From Haloprofundus salilacus (lineage in GTDB: Archaea; Halobacteriota; Halobacteria; Halobacteriales; Haloferacaceae): a stretch of DNA of 64,000 nt. The stretch covers positions 372,001 through 436,000 of the forward strand of contig NZ_CP083724.1 in NCBI RefSeq assembly GCF_020150815.1, given 5' to 3'. A model generated the notes under the pieces. It saw only the letters and a list, made by a program, of their open reading frames with translations, made no database searches and was not told where the DNA came from. Both the position numbers and the translations under genes were made by a program. Below, one piece after another: positions 18,186-26,667 of the stretch. The first letter of the stretch is position 1; each line of letters starts with the position of its first letter.

Positions 18186-18202
18186 GTTCCCACTAGGCGA
18201 AC
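18186..18202. promoter_or_regulatory. Putative IclR-type operator, class 2, copy 2
   Basis: GTTCCC-ACTAG-GCGAAC, preceded by ATCT as in other copies. One arm mismatch. It lies 6 bp from the ATTACA palindrome. Confidence 0.55.
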
Positions 18203-18208
18203 CAAAAC

Positions 18209-18230
18209 ATTACAAGATTAGAAGTGTAAT
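18209..18230. repeat. ATTACA-N10-TGTAAT palindrome, copy 1
   Basis: 22-bp element with perfect outer 6-bp arms and ATTAG in its centre. The copies at 44134 and 55692 have the same length and arms. Confidence 0.55.
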
Positions 18231-18388
18231 GGCTGTTGGTCTGTACTCTCTTCGCAAATCAGGTGATCATGTGACGAGTGAGACGAGAGCTGGGTATTTC
18301 GTCGTCTGGTGTCCATCTAGCGGTGATTCTTGCTGTTCGGGTGATACGTAGACATGGCAAATAATGTCAATATTTCCTCTCTTCTATG

Positions 18389-18405
18389 GTTCCCTACAGG
18401 GGAAC
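18389..18405. promoter_or_regulatory. Putative IclR-type operator, class 2, copy 3 (autoregulatory position)
   Basis: GTTCCC-TACAG-GGGAAC with perfect arms. It ends 34 bp before the second IclR ATG, directly upstream of a TATA-like GATTTAAG. On the opposite strand it is preceded by AAATCT, exactly as at 44091. Confidence 0.68.
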
Positions 18406-18438
18406 AGATTTAAGTGAGAGTACGTATCTTGTTTTGAT

Positions 18439-19212
18439 ATGCCACCCCAAACGGGAAGCACGCCCGGTCGAAGGATTCGGTCTGTGAAGATAGCCTTCAA
18501 CATAATCGAACTCCTCCAGAACGAGAACGATATCGGCGTAACCAAATTGGCGAATGAACTCGGCCACTCGAAGAGCACAATACACAGCCACCTGCGAACG
18601 CTCGAAGAGCTTGAAATCTTGGTTCGCGAAGGCAACAGCTACCGACTCAGCCTCCAGATCCTGGATATGGCGAATCACGTCCGTGATCAAGCAGGTAACT
18701 ACGAAGTGATCCAAAAAGAGGTAGAGGCGCTAGTAGAAGAGACTGGTGAGATCGCTCATTTCGGAATTGAGGAGTACGGTCGAATATCGTACCTCTGCAA
18801 AGCAACGGGTGAGCAAGCAGTCGAGACCGCTTCGCGTGTTGGGACTAGCCAGCCGATCTATTCGACTTCGCTCGGCAAATCGATACTAGCGTATCTTCCA
18901 GACAGCCAACGAGATTCGATCATCGACACAATAGAGTTCGCCCCGAAAACGTCCAAGACGATCACGTCTCGAGAGGGGCTTTACGCAGAACTCGATCAGA
19001 TCACCGACCAGGGCTACGCATTGGACAACGAGGAAAACATCAGAGGTCTGCGCTGTGTGGCCGCTCCAGTCAGAAATGGGTCGAAAGTGCTCGGCGCGAT
19101 AAGCGTCTCTGGGCCCTCAAGTCGGTTCACTGACGAACGCTTACACGGAGAACTCTCCGATTATGTTCTCCGAGCAGCGAATGTGATTGAGCTCAATACA
19201 AAATTCTCGTAA
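18439..19212 (+). CDS. IclR family transcriptional regulator (second copy)
   Basis: 257 residues with the standard layout: winged HTH (TKLANELGHSKSTIHSHLRTLEELEIL) and GAF-like effector domain with RCVAAPV and LGAISVSG. Compared with the first IclR the recognition helix differs (HSKSTIHSHL against LSKSSVHKHL), which would fit the slightly different operator at its promoter. It stands at the head of the uronate-type catabolic genes and probably controls them. A class 2 repeat sits 34 bp upstream of its start and another about 250 bp upstream. Confidence 0.93.
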   Translation: MPPQTGSTPGRRIRSVKIAFNIIELLQNENDIGVTKLANELGHSKSTIHSHLRTLEELEILVREGNSYRLSLQILDMANHVRDQAGNYEVIQKEVEALVEETGEIAHFGIEEYGRISYLCKATGEQAVETASRVGTSQPIYSTSLGKSILAYLPDSQRDSIIDTIEFAPKTSKTITSREGLYAELDQITDQGYALDNEENIRGLRCVAAPVRNGSKVLGAISVSGPSSRFTDERLHGELSDYVLRAANVIELNTKFS

Positions 19213-19285
19213 TAATCACTTCGTTGACTACTTCTCGTCATCTTATAGCCACTCGCAACGGGATCACTCTCCGAAACCAATGTGA

Positions 19286-19291
19286 TTTATA
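19286..19291 (+). promoter_or_regulatory. TATA box of first enolase-superfamily gene
   Basis: TTTATA centred 27 bp before the ATG at 19316. It decides the start over an in-frame ATG at 19301. Confidence 0.6.
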
Positions 19292-19315
19292 CGGCCGTGC
19301 TTGTACATACCTCTC

Positions 19316-20581
19316 ATGGAGATTGCTGATATCCGCGGCTATGCACTTTCGTCACCAATAACACCGCCACAGAACCGCTCATTCTTTGGTGGCACTCGAT
19401 CGCTCCACAAGCGAGACGTGGTTCTCGTCGTAATCGAAACACGAGATGGAGAACGAGGAGTTGCAACGGCTGGTGCGAGTAGCTCTGCGATGCGTGAGTA
19501 CTTCGAAGGCGACTCCCAAGGAACGTTCGCCGACCTCGTCAATGGACCCGTAGCCGACGCTTTGGAGGGAGTAACGCTCACTCACATCACAGATGCACAC
19601 GACTTGATTGCCGGTACTGGGCTCCCACATCACCTTCAGAACGAAGCGATCTCGGCAATTGACGTCGCATTGCACGATATCCGAGGGAAAGAGTTGGGTG
19701 CACCTATCTACGAACTACTCGGCGATTCCGACCAGACTGATCCGACAACCGAGATCCCGCTGTACGCGAGTGCTGGGATGTATATGAAGCCAAGCGGGTA
19801 CGCAGAACAGGCGGCAATCATCGAAAAACTCGGATTTATGGGTTACAAATACCGCCCAGGCATCGGTCCTACGGGTGACCGTCGGACCGTCGATCTCTTG
19901 TCGGAAGTCCTTGACGAGACGGAGTTCATGCTTGATGTACATACGTGGTGGAAAGTACGCGATTCTTACGATCGAGAGACCGTCCGCGATTTAGTCTCGT
20001 ACGCAGCAGAACGCGGTGCCTACTGGATCGAAGAGCCGGTCGAACCGGACGACCATCAGGGGTACAGGGAACTCGCAGAGACGAGGGCTCCGCTCGCTGG
20101 TGGCGAGAGCGAGGAGTCTGCAGCAGGGCTTGTCGAACTGGGTCGGACCGAAGCTGTCGCGTTTCTGCAGGGCGACGTTCGACACCACCAAGGGTACACG
20201 GGCTGTTGGGATGCGGTTGAGTACTGTCACGGACGAAATGTCGAGTTCGTTCCCCACAACTTCGGTACTTGGGTTGGACTCTTGGCGAACGCTCACCTTG
20301 TTGCTGCTGCACCAGACGTTGGCTTACTTGAGTACCCCGTGTTCGAGAGCGATCCACTTCTCGACGTGGAGCAGGACCCCGGGATGTACCCGTTCGATTT
20401 GGCCTTCGACATTATGAAGGGGCAACCATCGGTCTCCGACGGTGTACTGACAGTCCCCGACGGACCAGGACTGGGTCTTGAAGTCGATCTGGACATCGTA
20501 GAGGAGTACCCCTTCGTCGACGGCCCTTGGACCGAGTTTCGGTATGATGAAGAGAAGAACTCCACTGATTCCCATCTTTGA
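19316..20581 (+). CDS. Enolase-superfamily (mandelate racemase-like) sugar acid dehydratase, first copy
   Basis: 421 residues: capping domain then TIM barrel. Metal ligands appear in FMLDVHTWW (Asp), YWIEEPVEPDD (Glu) and GGESEE (Glu). A Lys base is likely in GYKYRPG, and the second acid/base His is in VPHNFGTW. Such enzymes dehydrate aldonic or aldaric acids to 2-keto-3-deoxy acids; the exact substrate cannot be read off. It follows the IclR gene by about 100 bp and precedes a KdgD-like gene on the same strand, so an aldarate or aldonate in uronate breakdown is a reasonable guess. Confidence 0.88.
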   Translation: MEIADIRGYALSSPITPPQNRSFFGGTRSLHKRDVVLVVIETRDGERGVATAGASSSAMREYFEGDSQGTFADLVNGPVADALEGVTLTHITDAHDLIAGTGLPHHLQNEAISAIDVALHDIRGKELGAPIYELLGDSDQTDPTTEIPLYASAGMYMKPSGYAEQAAIIEKLGFMGYKYRPGIGPTGDRRTVDLLSEVLDETEFMLDVHTWWKVRDSYDRETVRDLVSYAAERGAYWIEEPVEPDDHQGYRELAETRAPLAGGESEESAAGLVELGRTEAVAFLQGDVRHHQGYTGCWDAVEYCHGRNVEFVPHNFGTWVGLLANAHLVAAAPDVGLLEYPVFESDPLLDVEQDPGMYPFDLAFDIMKGQPSVSDGVLTVPDGPGLGLEVDLDIVEEYPFVDGPWTEFRYDEEKNSTDSHL

Positions 20582-20690
20582 GTCGCTATCGGACACAGCA
20601 ATCGAGTAAACGTAGAGAGAAATGACAGAAAATCGAAGGAGGTGTGATGGTCCCGTACAGAAGTACGTGAAATACTCGAGGGGCGGAGGT

Positions 20691-20698
20691 TTTATAAA
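20691..20698 (+). promoter_or_regulatory. TATA box of DHDPS-family gene
   Basis: TTTATAAA centred 27 bp before the ATG at 20722, favouring that start over the ATG at 20710. Confidence 0.62.
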
Positions 20699-20721
20699 CC
20701 GTAGCGTTCATGATTTCTTTG

Positions 20722-21660
20722 ATGCCGCTAGCAGTGAATGAGGTTAAGGAGTGTCTGCGGGGTGTCGCCGCCGGTCTCCTTACACCGTTTGACGAAAACG
20801 GAGAGATTGAATACTGGAAGATTGAAGAGAATGCGCAGTCGCTCTATGACAGCGGCTTACGTTCCTTTCTTGCCGCCGCCAATATCAGTGAGTACCACTC
20901 GCTCACACAGAACGAACGTGTCGAGGTGACTGAGGCGAGTCTCGATGGCCTTCCTTCGGACGCCTGCGTTCTTGCAGGCGTTGGAGGGAGTACGGAAGGA
21001 GCACAGGAACTGATCCGAGCGTACGACCGTCTCGGTGTCGACGGTCACATGATCATGCCGCCCGACCACACGTACGTACATGAACAGGGACTACTGGATT
21101 ATTTCGATGATTTGGCGTCGATAACTGAGACCCCGTTTGTTCCCTACATTCGAGCATTTGAACCATCGGTCAGTTTCTTGGCCGACCTCACACAGATCGA
21201 GAACGTCGTCGGAATCAAATACGCGATCAAGGACCCTGTAAAACTCGGTGCCGCTGTATCTAGAGGTTCCGACGACGTCGTCTGGGTCAACGGACTCGCG
21301 GAACCGTACGCGGTTAGTTTCTGGGGAGAAGGCATCGAAGGGTTCTCGGCTGGTGTCAGTAACTTCCGGCCCGAGGTTGGACTCGAGTTGTTCGATGCAC
21401 TTACCGAGGGAGACTGGGAGCGGGCTCGAGAACTTCGGAACATCTGCCTCCCGTATCAGAACTTCCGTGACCGGACCGGCCAAGATAACACCCTCAAAGG
21501 TGCGATCAGCGTCCCGGCCGTCAAGAAGGGACTCGAACTTGCCGGGTTTCACGGAGGAGACGTTCGAGAGCCAATACGCTCCCTCTCGCCCGAGGATGAG
21601 GCTGTGGCCGAAGAGATTTATTTCCAGTTGAGCGATGATATTGATCGTCTCATTAGCTGA
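20722..21660 (+). CDS. DHDPS/KDG-aldolase family enzyme (possible 5-keto-4-deoxy-glucarate dehydratase)
   Basis: 312-residue TIM barrel of the dihydrodipicolinate synthase superfamily. The Schiff-base Lys is in VVGIKYAIKD and the Tyr of the catalytic site in FVPYIR; LLTPFDENG opens the barrel. Members include KDG aldolase, DHDPS and KdgD, which dehydrates and decarboxylates 5-keto-4-deoxyglucarate to 2-oxoglutarate semialdehyde. The matching semialdehyde dehydrogenase and a uronate dehydrogenase nearby favour KdgD. The aldolase alternative, giving pyruvate plus an aldehyde, cannot be excluded. Confidence 0.85.
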   Translation: MPLAVNEVKECLRGVAAGLLTPFDENGEIEYWKIEENAQSLYDSGLRSFLAAANISEYHSLTQNERVEVTEASLDGLPSDACVLAGVGGSTEGAQELIRAYDRLGVDGHMIMPPDHTYVHEQGLLDYFDDLASITETPFVPYIRAFEPSVSFLADLTQIENVVGIKYAIKDPVKLGAAVSRGSDDVVWVNGLAEPYAVSFWGEGIEGFSAGVSNFRPEVGLELFDALTEGDWERARELRNICLPYQNFRDRTGQDNTLKGAISVPAVKKGLELAGFHGGDVREPIRSLSPEDEAVAEEIYFQLSDDIDRLIS

Positions 21661-21818
21661 CACAGAACCCGAGGACACGGACGCAGCGCAAACGACCAGT
21701 GCAGCATCTACACCTTTATTCTGATTCACACTATCTGTTTTCGACTATCGCAAATACGAGTCTCTATGATAGCACGACGCAACACAACGTATAACTTGTC
21801 TCAATCGGTGGGTTTCGT

Positions 21819-22952
21819 ATGAAAATAGACGACGTAGAAGTGATTCCGATCAGTTCGACGCGCCCCAAAGGAGAAGGAATCGGTGATGCACGCGGGTTCG
21901 GTCGAACGCGTGCGACGACACTGTTGCGGGTTGAAACCGATACAGAGGCAGTTGGATGGGGCGAAGCGTTCGCACCCGGTCGCATCGTCAAGGCGACGTT
22001 CGAGGAACTCTTTCGAGACGTAGTTATCGGGATGGACCCCTTTGACGTTGAGTCACTCGCCGATAACTCGTACACCGACCCGTATCACTTTGCGGGCAAC
22101 GTGTTCAGTCAGAGCGTGGTCAGCGCAGTCGACGTCGCCTGCTGGGATATCATCGGCAAGACGGTTGGTCGACCCGTTCATCGGCTTCTTGGCGGCGAAG
22201 AGTGCCGGACGCTCACTCCCTACGCGTCAACGATGTACTTCACGGAGACCAATCAACCAATTGAAAATTCGATTCAAGCTGCCGTCGACGAGGGATTCAC
22301 CGCGGCGAAAATCAAGATCGGAACTGGACTCGACGAGGATATCGAGCGCGTGAGAGTTGCACGAGAAGGTCTCGGCGACGATGCGACACTCATGGTCGAT
22401 ATGAACGGTAACTACCGTCCTCGACAGGCGATTAAGACGGCCAAGGCGATAGAACAGTACGATATTACGTGGATCGAAGAACCGGTCCCCCCAGAAAACG
22501 AATCCGGATACCGTGAAGTCAAACGTCACGTTGACACGCCAATCGCCGCGGGAGAGGCTCACTACGGCCGGTTCGCGTTCAAACGTCTCATCGACGACCG
22601 CACCGTCGATATCGTCCAACCAAATCTCGGTCGGTGCGGTGGGTTCTCCGAAGCACGGCTTATCGCCGACATGGCGACAACCGAGAATGTTGCTGTTCGA
22701 CCCCATATCTGGAACAGTGCAGTCGGGTTGGCTGCCGCTGTACAGTTCGCTGCAAGCGTCTCTCGCTATCCACACGCTCGAAACGTCCCGGAGCCAATGA
22801 TGGTCGAGTTCGACCGAAGCGAGAACCCACTTCGGACCGACATTCTCGAAACGCCGTTCGACCCGTCTGGTGGCGTTCTCGACGTTCCACAGAAGCCCGG
22901 GCTCGGAATCGAAGTCGACGAAGCGGCCGTCGAACGGTACCGCGTCGACTGA
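21819..22952 (+). CDS. Enolase-superfamily dehydratase, second copy (aldarate/aldonate dehydratase-like)
   Basis: 377 residues with textbook mandelate-racemase-subgroup residues: KxK base AAKIKIGTG, metal ligands in LMVDMNGNY, TWIEEPVPPE and IAAGEAHYG, and His in VRPHIWNSAVG. It starts cleanly at MKIDDVEVIPI. It lies between the KdgD-like gene and the UspA/uronate dehydrogenase genes on the same strand. In an oxidative uronate route this enzyme would dehydrate galactarate or glucarate. Galactonate or rhamnonate dehydratase activity is an alternative. Confidence 0.9.
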   Translation: MKIDDVEVIPISSTRPKGEGIGDARGFGRTRATTLLRVETDTEAVGWGEAFAPGRIVKATFEELFRDVVIGMDPFDVESLADNSYTDPYHFAGNVFSQSVVSAVDVACWDIIGKTVGRPVHRLLGGEECRTLTPYASTMYFTETNQPIENSIQAAVDEGFTAAKIKIGTGLDEDIERVRVAREGLGDDATLMVDMNGNYRPRQAIKTAKAIEQYDITWIEEPVPPENESGYREVKRHVDTPIAAGEAHYGRFAFKRLIDDRTVDIVQPNLGRCGGFSEARLIADMATTENVAVRPHIWNSAVGLAAAVQFAASVSRYPHARNVPEPMMVEFDRSENPLRTDILETPFDPSGGVLDVPQKPGLGIEVDEAAVERYRVD

Positions 22953-23013
22953 ACGGGACGGACCACGGCCGCCGATAGCTATTTCTTAATGTCTTTCAAT
23001 CGTCTACGCGACC

Positions 23014-23487
23014 ATGCAGCGAGGGTTTGTCGTCGTAGACGATACGGAAACGCATAGAACGCTCCTCGAGGAAGCCGTCAGGTTTGCGAGTAGCGACAGT
23101 GATGACAGTGCCGAACTGGTGCTGTTTTCCTGGCTGACGCCCGAACGAGTCGACGAGAACTTCGATGCGTTGGAGTCCATCGAAAAGATGGAACACACGA
23201 GCTACGAAGCGCCGTCGCCGCTCGACTCGGTTCGGCAGTTCGTCCGTCAGTTCGCAGAGGAGACACTGACGAACCTTGATAGAAGCGTCGACTACGAGAT
23301 CGTCACGGTCGTCGCCGACGAGGACGAACTCGGGACGAAAATCATTGACACGGCGGAGACTCACGGCTGTGACCACGTCTTCATCACCGGGCAAAAGCGC
23401 TCACCGACCGGAAAAGTTCTCTTCGGCGACGTCGCCCAACAGGTTATCCTCAACTTCGACGGACTGGTCACCACCGCGATGGACTGA
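23014..23487 (+). CDS. UspA-type universal stress protein
   Basis: 157 residues, alpha/beta UspA fold starting RGFVVVDDTETHRTLLEEAV. The C-terminal GQKRSPTGKVLFGDVAQQVI matches the ATP-binding G-x2-G-x9-G(S/T) loop except for small shifts. It sits 61 bp after a dehydratase gene and 71 bp before the uronate dehydrogenase-like gene, so it may be co-transcribed. Its role in the cluster is unknown; UspA proteins are often general. Confidence 0.85.
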   Translation: MQRGFVVVDDTETHRTLLEEAVRFASSDSDDSAELVLFSWLTPERVDENFDALESIEKMEHTSYEAPSPLDSVRQFVRQFAEETLTNLDRSVDYEIVTVVADEDELGTKIIDTAETHGCDHVFITGQKRSPTGKVLFGDVAQQVILNFDGLVTTAMD

Positions 23488-23528
23488 CCGACCGTCTGCC
23501 GAGACGCCGGTGTTGCCTCACCCCCACA

Positions 23529-23536
23529 TTTTATTA
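23529..23536 (+). promoter_or_regulatory. TATA box of uronate dehydrogenase-like gene
   Basis: TTTTATTA centred 27 bp before the ATG at 23559. Confidence 0.5.
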
Positions 23537-23558
23537 CCGAAACACTCCCGCTACTACC

Positions 23559-24398
23559 ATGGATGTACTAGTGACAGGTGTCTACGGACGGTGTGGAACC
23601 GCGATAATCGACCATCTCCACGATCGATCGGAGTACAACTTCACGTACTACAACCGCTCTGACAGACCAGACGACCACCCGTACGGCGGGTACGACACCG
23701 TCGTCGGAGACATCTCCGAGTACGAGATGCTCCGGGATGCCTTCGAGGGGCACGATGCGGTCATCCACCTCGCAGCCTACCCGTACACGGACGGAGATTG
23801 GGGAGAGATTTTCCCGCCGAACATTATCGGGATGTACAACGCGTTGGAGGCCGCCCGTGACGCAGAGGTCGAGTCGTTCATCTTCGGGTCGACAAACCAC
23901 GTGATGGGACTCTACGAGGAGGAGCACAAGCCGGAGATCTACTCGCTCGAACACGACCTGGTTATCGACCACGAGGATCCCGTCCGTCCCGACTCGTACT
24001 ACGGCGCGTCGAAGAGTTTCGGCGAGGACCTCGGTCGGTACTACGTCGAAACGTACGACTATCCGATGCGATTTTACGCGCTACGCATCTGCAGCGTCCG
24101 AATGCCCGAGAACGACCACCCGTACGGCGACGCCGAGATAGGCGTCGACGACGGAATGTGGGAACGGGGAAGTCCGGAGTACGAAGAACAGGTCGCACGG
24201 ATGAAGGCGACGTGGCAGTCCCGTCGGGATTTCGCCCACCAGATCGACTGCTGTTTGCAGGACGACTCCGTCGAGTTCGAAATCTTCAGCGGTGTGAGCG
24301 ACAACCGACGTCGCTGGTACGATCTCGAACACGCGCGCGCGAAAATAGGATATAATCCGCAGGACGACGGCGAGGAATGGGACGAACCGCCCGAGTAA
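23559..24398 (+). CDS. Uronate dehydrogenase-like SDR epimerase-family protein
   Basis: 279 residues of extended-SDR type: NAD loop TGVYGRCG at residues 6-13, catalytic Ser in GSTNHVMGLY (Ser111), and YGASK giving Tyr148/Lys152. The segments STNHVMGLY, DSYYGASKSFGEDL and SRRDFAHQIDC resemble uronate dehydrogenases, which oxidise galacturonate or glucuronate to the aldarolactone with NAD. That identity fits the adjacent dehydratase, KdgD-like and semialdehyde dehydrogenase genes and the pectin enzymes at 34-48 kb. A UDP-sugar epimerase is less likely, given the short length and context. Confidence 0.78.
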   Translation: MDVLVTGVYGRCGTAIIDHLHDRSEYNFTYYNRSDRPDDHPYGGYDTVVGDISEYEMLRDAFEGHDAVIHLAAYPYTDGDWGEIFPPNIIGMYNALEAARDAEVESFIFGSTNHVMGLYEEEHKPEIYSLEHDLVIDHEDPVRPDSYYGASKSFGEDLGRYYVETYDYPMRFYALRICSVRMPENDHPYGDAEIGVDDGMWERGSPEYEEQVARMKATWQSRRDFAHQIDCCLQDDSVEFEIFSGVSDNRRRWYDLEHARAKIGYNPQDDGEEWDEPPE

Positions 24399-24452
24399 GC
24401 GAACTCTGACGGTCTCGCCGTATCAGACTCTCGATCGTTCGTTCGAAGCGAC

Positions 24453-25904
24453 TCAGTAGTTCATGTAGACGGTCTTCGTTGAGGTGAAGAAGTCGAGACC
24501 CGCATCGCCCTGTTCGCGGTACGTGTTCGTCGAGGAGTTCTTGTAGCCGCCGAAGGGGACGTGCAGTTCCAGCCCCGTCGTCTTCTCGTTGACCTTCGCC
24601 ACGCCCGCCTCGATATCTTCGATGAAGTGGTTTGCCTCCGAGAGGTCCTGTGTGACGATGCTCGCGGAGAGTCCGAACTCGACGTTGTTGGCGACTTCGA
24701 CGCCTTCCTCGTAGCTCGACACAGGAATCACCGACAGCACCGGCCCGAAAATCTCCTCCTGAGCGATTCGCATCTCAGGGTCGACCTCGGAGAAGACGGC
24801 CGGAGAGACGAAGTAGCCGTCGTCGTAGTGGTCTCCGGTGAGGCGTTCGCCGCCGGTCTCGAGGGTGGCACCCTCGTCGGCGCCGACTGAGACGTATTCG
24901 AGCGTCTCGTCGAGTTCGCTCTGGGTGACGTGTGGACCCATATCGGCGTTCCCGCTCCCGTCACCGACTTCGAGCGTCTCCGCGTAATCGACGACGGCGT
25001 CGACGAACTCGTCGTACACGTCCTCGTGGACGATGGCGCGGGAGCAAGCGGTGCAGGCCTGCCCAGTGACGCCGAAGGCCCCGCTTCCGACGATATCGAC
25101 GGCCGCGTCGAGATCGGCGCTCGGCATGACGACGGTCGGGTTCTTTCCACCCATCTCGCACTGGACGCGCTTGAGGTCGTTTGCGGCCTGCTGAGAGACC
25201 ATCGTTCCGACTCCCGTGCTTCCGGTGAACGACACTCCGTCGATGTCCTCGTGCTGTGCCAGTGGTGAGCCGACTTTACTGCCGGAACCGGTCATGAAGT
25301 TCGCGACGCCGTCTGGGAGTCCCGCCTCGTCGAGCGCCTCGAACAACGCCCGCGAGACGCTCGGTGCGACCGAAGCGGGCTTGAAGACGACCGTATTACC
25401 CGTCGCGAGCGCCGGAGCGAGCTTCCACGCCGGAATCGCAATTGGGTAGTTCCACGGGGTGATGAGCGAGACGGTTCCGAGCGGCTCGAGCTTCGTGTAC
25501 AGCTGTTTGTTCTCGCCGCTGGCGGACTTCACCGTTCCGCCGAGTTCGCGCGCTTTCTCCGCGTAGTAGTGGAAGATGTCGACCGCCCGCTGAACTTCAC
25601 CACCAGCCTCGCCCAGCGTCTTCCCCTCTTCGGCGGTGAGCGTCTCCGTCAGTTCGTCTTTGCGTGCGTCGAGAATATCGGCCGCGCGCTTCAGTACCGC
25701 CCCCCGCTCTGGCGCTGGTGTCGACGCCCACGTCTCTTGGGCGTCTACGGCTGCCTGGATGGCTGTCTCCGCATCGTCGCTCGTCGACGACTGGTACTCC
25801 GCGAGAACCGTCTTGGTGTCTGCCGGATTGTACACCTCGAAGGTCTCGCCCGACTCCGATTCTGTCCACTCGCCGCCGATGTAATTACCGTACTCTGTCG
25901 GCAT
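24453..25904 (-). CDS. Aldehyde dehydrogenase, probably 2-oxoglutarate semialdehyde dehydrogenase
   Basis: 483 residues, full-length ALDH. Motifs: TPWNYPIAIPAWK, FTGSTGVGTMV, the general base Glu in CEMGGKNPT, catalytic Cys in GQACTACSR, and QEEIFGPVL. The closest functional model is XacF-type 2,5-dioxopentanoate dehydrogenase of the haloarchaeal pentose pathway; the same reaction ends the oxidative uronate pathway. It is convergent with the uronate dehydrogenase-like gene (54 bp between stops). Succinate semialdehyde is another possible substrate. Confidence 0.88.
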   Translation of the reverse strand: MPTEYGNYIGGEWTESESGETFEVYNPADTKTVLAEYQSSTSDDAETAIQAAVDAQETWASTPAPERGAVLKRAADILDARKDELTETLTAEEGKTLGEAGGEVQRAVDIFHYYAEKARELGGTVKSASGENKQLYTKLEPLGTVSLITPWNYPIAIPAWKLAPALATGNTVVFKPASVAPSVSRALFEALDEAGLPDGVANFMTGSGSKVGSPLAQHEDIDGVSFTGSTGVGTMVSQQAANDLKRVQCEMGGKNPTVVMPSADLDAAVDIVGSGAFGVTGQACTACSRAIVHEDVYDEFVDAVVDYAETLEVGDGSGNADMGPHVTQSELDETLEYVSVGADEGATLETGGERLTGDHYDDGYFVSPAVFSEVDPEMRIAQEEIFGPVLSVIPVSSYEEGVEVANNVEFGLSASIVTQDLSEANHFIEDIEAGVAKVNEKTTGLELHVPFGGYKNSSTNTYREQGDAGLDFFTSTKTVYMNY

Positions 25905-26053
25905 ACTACGATAGCCTTCTCGATACCACTATACGAATGTTTTGGTGGCGACAACCGATTACGATGACGACTCTGACCGTGACAGTCGGCGCAGAGGCCG
26001 ACCACCTACCCCCGTCGACTCCGATTTCTGACCCCCCGACGATACCCGAACTG

Positions 26054-26060
26054 CTATATA
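26054..26060 (+). promoter_or_regulatory. TATA box of small membrane protein gene
   Basis: CTATATA centred 27 bp before the ATG at 26084. It selects that start against a much longer in-frame reading. Confidence 0.6.
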
Positions 26061-26083
26061 GTGTTATTCCGTACCATACCATA

Positions 26084-26320
26084 ATGAGTTCAGTAGGACA
26101 ACCTAGCGTGGCCGACGAACAGACTAACCGTTTGATGGGCGCTCTCGCCACGGTTCGAAACTCGGTGACGCTGTCCATCGCGGTGTTCGGCGTTTTCCTC
26201 TTCCTCTTGGGCTTCGCCATCAATCAGGGCGTCTGGGCCGCCATCTTCGCACTCTGGGGAACGGCACTCACCCTCTTCGGATTGACGGCCTTCACCATCA
26301 TCTGGTGGCAGCGTCGCTAA
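26084..26320 (+). CDS. Small two-TM membrane protein
   Basis: 78 residues: a soluble N-terminus of about 28 residues, then two hydrophobic segments (SIAVFGVFLFLLGFAI and IFALWGTALTLFGLTAF), ending WWQRR. I do not recognise a named family. Composition and the leaderless-type TATA support a real gene. It lies between the ALDH promoter and a TnpB remnant and shows no clear link to catabolism. Confidence 0.7.
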   Translation: MSSVGQPSVADEQTNRLMGALATVRNSVTLSIAVFGVFLFLLGFAINQGVWAAIFALWGTALTLFGLTAFTIIWWQRR

Positions 26321-26434
26321 CGAGGCATCGACCGAACTGCGAAGAAATCGAATCAACCCGTCCCGAAGGGCTGGCGTGGAGCGGACGTGAAAATCGTCCA
26401 AGCAAGCGAACCTACCGACGAGTAACACCACTCG

Positions 26435-26647
26435 ATGAACTACAACTACAGGTATCGACTCCGACCGCCCAACGCCTTCGCAGAGCAGTTAGCGTGGACA
26501 GTCGATACCTGTAGACAGGTCTACAACCACTTCCTCCACCGACTCAACCGAAACGACGACACTTCGGCGTACTCCGAACAGAAACTTCTGCCGACGTTAT
26601 CGAAGCAGGAAGCCCCACCCTCACCGAGCGAACGGCGTCAGCTGTGA
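26435..26647 (+). pseudogene. TnpB N-terminal fragment
   Basis: MNYNYRYRLRPPNAF, WTVDTCRQVYNHFLHRLNR and YSEQKLLPTL are the conserved N-terminal helical domain of haloarchaeal IS1341 TnpB proteins. After about 55 residues the frame runs into the right-end hairpin region, so about 350 residues have been lost by deletion. It cannot encode a nuclease. Confidence 0.85.
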
Positions 26648-26663
26648 GCGAGTAGGGTGGGGG
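26435..26663. mobile_element. Internally deleted IS1341-type mini-element
   Basis: The 5' end of a tnpB gene is joined directly to a right-end-like hairpin: CCCCACCCT at 26613-26621 pairs with AGGGTGGGG at 26654-26662. The RuvC and zinc-finger coding parts are missing. The element ends within about 5 bp of the stop codon of the neighbouring PPC-domain gene. Confidence 0.6.
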
Positions 26664-26667
26664 TAGT

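Larger units (their letters stand above)
17957..18438. other. Divergent regulatory region between ThuA and second IclR gene
   Basis: About 480 bp, gene-free. It contains two class 2 operator-like repeats (18186, 18389) and one ATTACA-N10-TGTAAT palindrome (18209). Confidence 0.6.
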
